Below are positions 31,901 through 40,800 of a stretch of DNA of 64,000 bases, piece after piece. The notes under the pieces are model-generated. The model saw nothing but the letters and a program-made list of their open reading frames with translations. It searched no databases and was not told where the DNA came from. Source of the DNA: Dactylococcopsis salina PCC 8305 (GTDB taxonomy: Bacteria; Cyanobacteriota; Cyanobacteriia; Cyanobacteriales; Rubidibacteraceae); assembly GCF_000317615.1 (NCBI RefSeq), contig NC_019780.1:310001-374000 (forward strand), given 5' to 3'. Positions within the stretch are counted from its first letter, which is position 1, and the number at the start of each line of letters is the position of its first letter. The translations under genes and the position numbers were made by a program.

Positions 31901-32443
31901 GTCCAGCTTCGGTATTAAAAGTGGGTTGATTAAATGCTGAACGACGATCGCCATCAATGTCTTGATTACCGTTGATCAGAGTGACTTCTAATTCGTTTAA
32001 AGGAGTGTCACTATCTTCAATTTCTAGGGGAATCGCTGTCTCTTCTGGACTGTTTTCTTCAAAGTCTTCTACTGTGTTATCAATGACATCAGGAACTAAA
32101 GTAATGCGAGTTAAGCCGCTTCCTGCATTTTCCCCATCGCTGGCTTGAATTTCCAAGTTAACCCGAGCGAAGGTGAGGTCATCGGAATCATTAACCAGAA
32201 TCTCCCATCGTCCAGTGTCGGGGTTAAAACTGGGATTACTAAATGCGAATTCCCCGTCAGCGTCGTTGTCTTGATTGCCACCGTTGAGGGTAACGCTCAA
32301 GTCTGCGATCGGATCATCAAGATCGCTAATTTCTAAGGGAATAACCGTTTCTTCCTCACCCTCTGCATTTTCTCGATCGAGGAATTGAACTGTATTATCT
32401 TCAACAATGGGAGCAGCAAAAACGGGAACAATTAGTTCATTTG
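22968..32443 (-). pseudogene. Giant exoprotein C, 3' portion cut off by group II intron
   Basis: This is the C-terminal roughly 3157 residues of a gene whose 5' part is at 35096-37022. The frame runs without a stop from the intron junction and consists of dozens of about 100-residue cadherin-like repeats (LPENSxxGTxIPLDIxD, VTLxxGNQDxDGD, FTLTVTATD). Near the C-terminus comes an ASPM/SPD-2/Hydin-like beta-sandwich (IENTGNAPLLISDVVVSEG, VTYTPDAGGEVIDEAAGLTL), then a short EF-hand/dockerin-like end (SDIDYNGSVGFPD). No start codon with a plausible ribosome site is present at the new 5' end, so this part is probably not translated. Removing bases 32444-35095 would join the halves in frame as a 3800-residue protein. 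Confidence 0.85.
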
Positions 32444-35095
32444 GTGCGATTCGTTCAGTCTAAACATACCTTTATGGTTATGGGGACGATTGGCTTCTGG
32501 GGGGCAACCGATTAGGTTGAGTTCGCACTTAAATCCCTCTCAGTTGACAACTCTGTGACCTTATAGGTGAGAGTGACCAGTGCAGCAATAGCAAAGACCA
32601 CTGGAAGGGAAAAAACCCCATAACAACTCAAGTCCTGTCGCCTAAGCACGAGGTTGAAAGCATATTCCCTACGGTAGCGACTAGCCATCAATCCGTAAAG
32701 CGGGAATAAAAGCGGAAAGAGGAAGGACAGCCTGTGTCCCAGTCCCGTTAGCACGTCTCTATGGAGAACAAGGTCTAAGGATGCGTCTTAATCATCGTTT
32801 ACTATAAACCAGAGAAATCAGGCTGACCACTCTGGGAGTCCCAAACGGGCATTAGTTAGGGTGGCAAGAAGTCAACTATTCTTGCCAGTGCCACCCTTAA
32901 ACTCGGTGAAAAGTATCCCTCCTAAAGGAGACAAACCAAAGGTCATAAGGGAACGAAGTAACTCCCTCGATTACTCTCAGTCTAGGTCGATGGGCTGAGT
33001 AGTCAGCTAAGACGTAACATCTACTTTCATTATTGTAGGTAACGGGGGAGAGAGATTGAGTCAGAAGCAAACGCCTTACTGTAATGGTGAGGATACGCGG
33101 TTCGGCAACGCTCACCGCAAGCAGACGGACTCACGGTTAGATGGATTGTAGAGGTACAAGTAGAGAGTTAATATGTTATGAACACGGACAACCGATGTAT
33201 TAAATGGGGCGATATCGATTGGCATAAAGCCGAGAGGGTCGTCTATAAGCTCCAAAAGCGCATCTACAAAGCGTCAAGTCGTGGAGATGTCAAAGCAGTT
33301 CGCAGACTCCAGAAATTGTTAGTAAAATCTTGGTCGGCTAAGGTATTAGCGGTGCGTAGAGTTACTCAGGACAATCAGGGCAAAAAGACGGCAGGAGTGG
33401 ATGGGGTTAAATCCTTGTCCCCAGTAGCACGTATGAAGCTCGTAAATAATCTGAAACTGGGTTCAAAGGTTAAACCAACTCGAAGGGTAAAGATTCCGAA
33501 ACCTAATGGGGAGGAAAGACCTTTGGGAATACCTACCATGTATGACCGTGCGCTACAAGCGTTAGTAAAACTAGCCTTAGAACCTGAATGGGAGGCGGTC
33601 TTTGAACCAAATTCCTACGGGTTTCGTGCAGGGCGGTCAGCCCATGATGCTGTCACAGCTATATTTGATGCCATTCGGTACAAGCCTAAATACGTGCTTG
33701 ATGCGGATCTAGCTAAATGTTTCGACCGTATCAACCACGAGAGACTCCTGAATAAAATAAAAACCTTTCCCACGTTTCGGAAACAAATTCGGGCGTGGCT
33801 CAAAGCAGGGGTAATGGAGGGTAAGGAGTTCTCGCCAACATCTGAGGGTACGCCACAGGGTGGGGTCATTTCTCCACTACTGGCTAACATTGCCCTCCAC
33901 GGTATGGAAAATGAAATCAAGGCTATCGCTCACACTTTTGATATGAAAACCAATAATGGTTATCAAGTCAGTGCTTCAAATAAGCGGAGGTCTGTATGTG
34001 TAATCCGATATGCCGACGATTTCGTTATCCTACACGAGAGCCTCGCCGTTGTCCAGAGATGTAAAGAGGTTGTTTCCAATTGGTTGGCAGACATGGGGCT
34101 AGAATTGAAACCGAGCAAAACCAGAATCGCCCACACCCTTGAAAATTACGAAAATGAAAAAGCGGGGTTTGACTTCCTCGGCTTTAATATCCGCCAACAT
34201 AAGGTGGGTAAATATACATCAGGAAGGGACACAAAAGGGCGACTTTTAGGGTTCAAAACGCTCATCACCCCTAGTAAGGAAAGTCAGAAAAAGCACTATC
34301 GGAGGATAGCTGAGGTAATTGATAAGCATAAAGGGCAGTCACAAGCTACTTTGATTGCGAATCTCAACCGTGTTATCCGAGGGTGGTGTAACTACTTCTC
34401 AATAGGAGTAAGCTCAAAGGTCTTCTCAAGGCTAGAACATCTGACTTTCTGGAAGTTATGGAAATGGGGTGTAAAACGTCATCCGAATAAAGGAAAGAAG
34501 TGGGTTAAAACCAAATACTTCCGAACTATAAGGGGCGACAAATGGACGTTTGCCACACCGCGTGAAGGGTCGAATCCTATGGTGCTAATGAAGCACTCAC
34601 AAACAGCAATCGTCCGTCATGTCAAAGTTAAGGGGGATAAAAGCCCTTATGACGGCGACTTAATCTACTGGAGTTCAAGAATGGGCAAACACCCTGAGAT
34701 GCCAAAACGAACAGCGTCGTTGCTCAAGAAGCAGAAAGGGAAGTGCGCTCACTGCGGATTGTTTTTCCGAGATGGAGATTTATTAGAGGTTGACCATATC
34801 GCCCCCCGCTCAAAAGGCGGAAAAGACGAGTATAAAAACTGGCAACTACTCCATCGACATTGCCACGATGAAAAGACCAGAACGGATGGGAGTATCCACC
34901 ATCACGGGACTTCCGTAAAAGGGAGTAATCACCACCCCGTGGCTTCCATTATCCCAGAGGATTATCAATGGGAAAACGATATGCTGGTGACGTACTGATG
35001 ACAACAGCCGTTTAACTGAGGAGCGGTGTGATGGGAAACTATCATGCACCGTTTTGGAGAGCAGTGGAGGGGGCGACCTCTTCACTGACTTTAAT
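32444..35095 (+). mobile_element. Group II intron (2652 bp) in antisense orientation to its host gene
   Basis: The 5' end is GTGCG at 32444-32448. A 606-residue maturase is encoded at 33178-34998. Domain V lies at 35021-35054: GAGC triad strand, GAUGG-GAAA-CUAUC hairpin and CACCGUUU return strand. Domain VI follows, with CAGTG/CACTG arms, and the 3' end reads TTTAAT at 35090-35095. Boundaries are inferred from these motifs and confirmed by frame: excising 2652 bases (884 codons) restores gene C through a Thr codon. The ribozyme strand is plus while gene C is on minus, so the intron cannot be spliced from the gene C mRNA. Bases 32449-33177 would hold domains I-III and show no other gene. Confidence 0.92.
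33178..34998 (+). CDS. Group II intron reverse transcriptase/maturase with HNH endonuclease
   Basis: A 606-residue intron-encoded protein. The RT palm contains GIPTMYDRALQALV, the SYGFRAGRSAHDA block, DADLAKCFDRINH, GTPQGGVISPLLANI and the catalytic VIRYADDFVIL. Domain X (maturase) follows with the NRVIRGWCNYFSIG region. The C-terminal zinc-type HNH nuclease is CAHCGLFFRDGDLLEVDHI...NWQLLHRHCHDEKT. All key residues are intact, so the intron may still be mobile by retrohoming and its RNP may act in trans on other copies. ATG at 33178 follows the intron domain I-III region. Confidence 0.95.
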   Translation: MNTDNRCIKWGDIDWHKAERVVYKLQKRIYKASSRGDVKAVRRLQKLLVKSWSAKVLAVRRVTQDNQGKKTAGVDGVKSLSPVARMKLVNNLKLGSKVKPTRRVKIPKPNGEERPLGIPTMYDRALQALVKLALEPEWEAVFEPNSYGFRAGRSAHDAVTAIFDAIRYKPKYVLDADLAKCFDRINHERLLNKIKTFPTFRKQIRAWLKAGVMEGKEFSPTSEGTPQGGVISPLLANIALHGMENEIKAIAHTFDMKTNNGYQVSASNKRRSVCVIRYADDFVILHESLAVVQRCKEVVSNWLADMGLELKPSKTRIAHTLENYENEKAGFDFLGFNIRQHKVGKYTSGRDTKGRLLGFKTLITPSKESQKKHYRRIAEVIDKHKGQSQATLIANLNRVIRGWCNYFSIGVSSKVFSRLEHLTFWKLWKWGVKRHPNKGKKWVKTKYFRTIRGDKWTFATPREGSNPMVLMKHSQTAIVRHVKVKGDKSPYDGDLIYWSSRMGKHPEMPKRTASLLKKQKGKCAHCGLFFRDGDLLEVDHIAPRSKGGKDEYKNWQLLHRHCHDEKTRTDGSIHHHGTSVKGSNHHPVASIIPEDYQWENDMLVTY

Positions 35096-37022
35096 TGCTG
35101 GTGAGCGCATCTTCTGAGTCATCAGTTGCTGTAATGCTTAAGGTAAAGTCTTGAGTTAATTCTTGGGGATTAATGACAACCAGTTCATTAAACTCATTGA
35201 TAATGAAGGCATTGGTTTCGTTCCCATCAGGATCATTGCCACCCGTAATCGCTAAGGTACTCACTGACTGCTCGAAATCTGGGTCTTTGATTTCTGTGAT
35301 TGCACCAACGACGGGTAACTCAATCTCTTCCTCTGCTGCTTCTGCTTGCGCTTGCGCCTGTTCAAATTCTTCAACAATCTGGTTGGCATCGATCGGCTGC
35401 TCAAATTCAGGAACTGTTAGTTCTGGCGCTTCATTGACATCCGTTAAAGCAATGGTGGGGAAACTGGTGTCCGATTGTTCGCCGTCGCTGGCTTGTATCC
35501 GCAGGGGAAAACTGTTATTTTCTTCAAATTCAAAGTTTAACTCGTCACTATCAGTAACCAGCAGTTCCCATTGTCCCGCTTCTTCGTTAAATGTGGGCGC
35601 ACTAAAGGCTTTAATCCCATCGTCATCATTGTCAGGATTGCCACTGTTTAAGGTGACGTTGAGGTCTCCTAATGGCGTATTCGCATCACGGATATCAAGG
35701 GCGATCGCCGTGTCATTCTCACTGTTTTCTGGTAGCTCGATCGTATTACTGGCAACGATCGGCGCAGCGACGATTGGGATGGTTATTTCCGCGCTATCAG
35801 TGAGATTAGAATCTTCGGTGTCAGTGGCGGTGATGGTGAGAGTAAAATCTTGACTCAGTTCTCCAGGATTAGCAACTTGAATCTGTCCATCTTCAACACG
35901 AAAAGCACTAATGTCGTTCCCATCGGGATCATTACCACCCGTAATCGCTAAATTCGGAGGCTCTTGTCCCGAGTCTGGATCAAAAGCATCGACATTGCCC
36001 ACGAGTTGAAACTCGGAAGCGTTATTTCCGTTAAGCTCATTGAAAGTTTGGTCTCGAATGACGGGTGCTTCGTTGAGATCATTGAGCGCAATTGTGGGAA
36101 AACCGACATCAGCACGAGTGCCATCACTGGCTTGAAGTTCTAAAGCAAAAGATTCGTTTTCCTCAAAGTTCAGTTCGTCGGTATCGTTAACAATGAGTTC
36201 CCATGCTTCTGTATCGGGATTAAAAATCGGGGAGCTAAAGGCAAAGTTCCCATCCCCATCACTGTCTTGATTGCCACTGGTGAGAGTGACTCTTAGGTCT
36301 GCTAAGTTGGTGTTAGCGTCTTGAATTAAATCTGACCCTAAACTAATAACTGTTCCCTCAGCACTATTTTCGTCTAGGGTTAATTCACGGCTTTCTACAA
36401 AAGGAGCAGCAAAGACGGGAATGGTTACTGTTGCGGTGTCCTGTAACCCAGCAGAATCACTAACAGCAACGGTGAGATTATACTCTTGAGTTAGTTCTTC
36501 AGGATTAACGAGGGTAATTGCTCCTCGATCGATCCTAAACGCCCCGCGACCGTTGGCATCAGGATCATTCCCGTCAATAATTTCATAGGAAAGAGAATTA
36601 TTTTCAGGATCACTTGCTGTTACACTACTGATTAAGCCAGTCTCGATCGTTGTCGCATCTAAAGCCTGAAACGTAGCATCATCCAAAATCGGAGCTTCAT
36701 TCACATCACTTAAGGGGATGCTCAATGTTCCTGAATCACGAGATGTGCCATCGCTGGCGCGGACAGTTAGAGAGAAGGAGTCAAGGGTTTCAAAATCGAT
36801 CAGGTCTCGATCGGCGACACGAATCTCCCAAGCCTGTTGGGCAAAATTAAAAATCGGATCAGTAAACGTATTAATCCCATCCCCATCTAAATCAAAATTC
36901 CCCTCAAGGACGACGTTCACGTCAGCAAGGGGAATCAGAGGATCATTAATCTCTAAGAAAACTGATGTATTGTTGGCACTATTTTCTGGAAGCAGCCTGG
37001 TAATATTGGATACGCTAACCAT
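35096..37022 (-). pseudogene. Giant exoprotein C, 5' portion (about 640 residues)
   Basis: The N-terminal part reads MVSVSNITRLLPENSANNTS and continues through about six cadherin-like repeats, then runs into the intron and stops at TAA 35091-35093 after DALTSN. It could still be translated as a truncated protein lacking the C-terminal export/assembly end. No Shine-Dalgarno sequence is adjacent to the ATG; a GAGGA lies about 30 bases upstream, before a possible CTG start, and the IS630-type remnant is only some 70 bases away, so the native 5' end may already be damaged. The downstream continuation is at 22968-32443. Confidence 0.85.
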
Positions 37023-37140
37023 GAGAATTCTAATGTTGGATTTCAGTAATTGTTCCTCAAATTATACTACTACGTCTTCTTAAAAAAACATAAACTTGAT
37101 AATGTTCACACAGGTTAGGACACTTTTAAGAGAGAAAAAA

Positions 37141-37497
37141 ATGGCTGCCCCTTACCAATATGAATTACGAATGAAAGCGATCGAAGCGATTGATCAAGGA
37201 CAAAAAAAAAGCGAAGTGGCTCGTCGGTTTGGCATCAGTCGCAATACGATTTATCTGTGGTTGAAACGACGGGAAACAACGGGAAGCATTGATCCTGCTC
37301 TACATTATCAAAAAGGAAGTAACCCGAAAATTACGGACTGGGAAAAGTTTGAGGCGTTTCTCGAAAAACATCAGGGTAAAACTGAAGAAGAAATGGCAGA
37401 AGCTTGGGAAGAACCGATCAGCCGTCATACAATTCATCGCAGTATTGAAAAGCTCAATTATGCCAAACAATTTCCCCATTTGGTTAAGAAAAAATGA
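37141..37497 (+). pseudogene. IS630-family transposase N-terminal remnant
   Basis: From ATG 37141 the reading gives 118 residues: MAAPYQYELRMKAIEAIDQG, the helix-turn-helix KKSEVARRFGISRNTIYLWLKRRE, and the second HTH region ending in SIEKLNYAKQFPHLVKKK. This is the DNA-binding half encoded by the first frame of IS630-type transposases. The DDE catalytic half, usually expressed by frameshifting from a second frame, is absent downstream. It is therefore a dead fragment. It lies between giant genes D and C, against the prevailing strand, and may have brought in the disruption of the gene C promoter. Confidence 0.8.
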
Positions 37498-37746
37498 TCC
37501 CTGCAAGGGAGACAAAGGAGCAATGGGAGACAAGGGGAACAAGGGAACGATTTTTCTTCCCCATCTTCCCTTAAGTAGATATTTTGTAGGTTGGGTGGAG
37601 GTAACGAAACCCAACATCAATAATTGTGGAGTAGATATTTTGTAGGTTGGGTGGAGGTAACGAAACCCAACAATAATTAGGACGAAGGACAAAAACGTAG
37701 GTTGGGTGGAGGTAACGAAACCCAACATCAATAATTGTGGAGCTAA
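37498..37746. repeat. Cluster of three family-1 palindromes with low-complexity DNA
   Basis: After a purine-rich stretch (GGGAGACAAAGG...GACAAGGGGAACAAGG) come three copies of GTAGGTTGGGTGGAGGTAAC..., starting at 37586, 37642 and 37697, at 55-56 base spacing. Flanking TCAATAATTGTGGAG and TAGATATTTT are also repeated, so the unit has been tandemly copied. No gene is seen here. Confidence 0.85.
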
Positions 37747-37774
37747 TAAAAAAAGCCCCCCAACATGGGGGACT
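37747..37774 (-). terminator. Intrinsic terminator of giant gene D
   Basis: Read on the minus strand: AGTCCCCC-ATGTT-GGGGGGCT, with one U-G pair, followed by TTTTTTT. It lies 35 bases after the gene D stop. Confidence 0.85.
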
Positions 37775-37808
37775 TCAGAATCAGGAAATAATGAGAGAGA
37801 AAACTCTA

Positions 37809-40800
37809 CTAAGCAAAATCAAATTGGAAGATAATATCGTTGAAGTCTTGGTCACCGCCACCTCGTAAGTCTTCAATACCGAAAGTATTATCAGCTAAGA
37901 GACGGAAGTGGTCAGCACCATCGCTATTTGCTCCAATAAAGGGAGTATAAATTTCAGAGCGTAAAGGTAACTCATCAGCACCGTCGGGAAGTGCATCCAA
38001 ATTACCACCTCGCGCAATGATGAAAGGAACAATAATCTGTCCGCCTTGAATTTGAACTTCAAAGTCCTCTGCGGAAGTTTCATCGACATTTGCTCCACCT
38101 CGGAGAATAATATCTTCCTCTTCACCATTGCTGTCGTCAGTTACAACATTGCTCAGTAAAGCATCAAGATAACCCTCATCTCCGGGGTTAACGCCATCGA
38201 TCGCGCCATTCCCTCCATCTACGGTGTAGAAACCAATGGCATTATCAAACGCAGCAACGGAGATTAAGTCAAAGCTCAAGCGAGCATCAACCGCGTCATT
38301 TTCCGTCAATTGAGTGCCATCAACATTTTCTCTTAAGTCAAAGACTTCCAAACCTTGTGCTTGCAAGTTAGCGCCAAGAGGTGATTCTTCTCCCGTCTGA
38401 CTTACCTCAAAGGTAACGCCACCTGCTTCTAAAGTGAGTGTGTTACCTTGCTGACTTTGATTAAAGTTGCCAAACTCGAAACTTTCTGCCAAATTATTAG
38501 TATCTTGGGCAAGAATCTCGTCAATAGTTTGATCATTCCCTTCGTTAAGGACGTAACCCACCCGATTTGATCCGACAACCGAAAGAATCCGTTGAATTGT
38601 GCCTAAATCTTCAAACGTTCCTGGCTCACCATTGTCAAATGTATCTGGGAACACAGAGAAAACTGTGCGAACATTAGCACCTGCTTCTAAAGCCGCTTCA
38701 GTGGTTTGACCAGGTTGGAGTAATACTAACCCTACTTCAACTAAGCCATCACTATTACCGGTTTCAGTGTCCAAGGTATGGATTAAAGGCTCTGATGGGT
38801 CAATGTTGACAACGTTAGGCTCATTCGGATCGCCAGAAATCTCTTGGTCAGTTACTGTAATTTCTAACAGTTCTGTGGTTGTACCGCCATTACCGTCATC
38901 AGCAGTAACTTCTACCTCATAAAGATTATCGCGATCGTCGTCTAGAGGATTTTCAAAGTCAGGCGCAGTGATAAAGCGTAAATCACCTGTATTCGGGTCA
39001 ATTTCAAATAAGCTCCGATCGTCGCCGCCAGCTAGAGAAAGTGTTACCTCATCCCCATCTGCGTCTTCAACTTCTAAAGGAACAGCAGTGGTGTTTTCAT
39101 CAACTGCAATCTCGGTATCGACAAAGTTAGGAGGAACATTATCTGTGATTCCGTCGATGGTAATTGTGACTTCTGCGGTATCTGTACCACCGTTACCGTC
39201 AGCTACGGTATAAGTAAAAGTATCCGTAGCAGTCTCCCCATCGTTCAGTTCATCAAATACGCCATTGGAATCATACTCATAGCTTCCATCAGCGTTGAGA
39301 GTCAGTAATGCTCCAGAATCTAGGGTAATCTCTGTGCCAACATTGTCTTCTCCCCCATTGACAGCGCTGACAGTCAAGTCATCCCCATCGGGATCAGTAT
39401 CATTAGCGAGAACGCCTTCTGCTACTTCCACAGTAAGAACCGTATCTTCATCGGTGCTACCTGTGTCATCTTGGGCAGTGGGAACTTCATTTACATTCTC
39501 AACGATTACGTCTAAAGTATCGCTGACTGCTTCCCCTTCACTGTCAGTGGCAGTCACCTCAACTTCATAAATGTTATTCCCATCTTCGTCTTGAGGATTT
39601 TCAAAGTCTGGGGCTTCATTAAAGCTCAGTTCCCCAGTTTCCGCATCAATGGTGAATAAATCATCATCCACGTCGCCAGTGAGAGACAAGCTCACTGTAT
39701 CTCCCTCATCTGGATCAACGGCTTCAACTATTCCCACGAAAGTGCCATCTCCTTCTTGAGTATCACTAAAAGTGAAGTCTTGCACATCGAGTTCTACATC
39801 ACTGAGTGCCGTAGCATCTCCTAAAGTTCCTCCGAGAGGATTACCATTGTCATCAACTCCGGGGAACTCTAAGTCAATGACAGTATCGGTGGGATCAGCG
39901 ATGGCTTCAAATTGTAACAGGGCAAACTGTTCTGGGTTGCCATTGGCACCAATTACATTGTCAGGAACACCATCCCCGTCATCATCTGTAGTGGCATCAA
40001 TTGTGCCTCCGGCAAGCGTAATCGTACCGTTTTCTAAATCTGCAACGCGACCGAGATCAAAATCAAAGCGGTCAACGATGATATTGGTGGCATCATTAAA
40101 CTGCTCTTCTACGGCGCTGAGAACCGTCGAGTCAAATCCTAATTCTAAAGAGAGAGAGCTAATCCCACTGGGGTCATCTGCAGAAGCGACAACCTCGACG
40201 AAGAAAGAGTCGCCATTAGCAATATCAGCAGGAGTCAGTTCCGCTCCTGGAGTACCATTTTCGTTGGCGAGAAGATTAACTTCAATTTGTACTGGCGCAT
40301 CAGATGCTCCATTACCACCATCGGTTGGGGTTTCGACAAACTCATCAACGGTGAACTCAAAGGGGTCTGGAGCGACAAATTCAGGAGTATCGTTGCGCCC
40401 TTCAACGGTAATGGTTGCGGTTGCCTCATCGGGTAATCCCTCAGCATCACTAACGGTGTAGGTGAAGGTAACATCCTCACTTTGTCCTACAGGGAGGCTT
40501 TCAAATGCACCGTTGGGATCGAAAATGTAGCTTCCATTGTCGTTAACCGTTAGTAATGCTCCCGAAGCAAGCTCAACCTCAGTTCCGACATTGGCCGCAT
40601 CGCCATTAACGGCACTGATTGTGAGTGTATCTCCTTCATCAGGATCACTATCATTGGCAAGGAGATTGCTGGCAAGCTGGCTTTCTGTGTCTCCAGAAGG
40701 AAGCGCAATTGTGGTTAAAATATCGCCGTTATTGCCTTCAAAGTTAGAATCCGGTTCTCGTAAGGTAACTTGAGCCGTAGTTTCATCAAAACCGTCTGAT

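Noticed and set aside
33615-33920. Minus-strand frame inside the intron maturase
   Set aside because: Shadow of the reverse transcriptase coding sequence.
32444-35095. Splicing of the intron to rescue gene C
   Set aside because: The ribozyme is on the opposite strand to gene C; domain V and the maturase both read on plus.
37586-37727. CRISPR array
   Set aside because: The repeats are dispersed elsewhere, spacers are repeated, and only three units exist.
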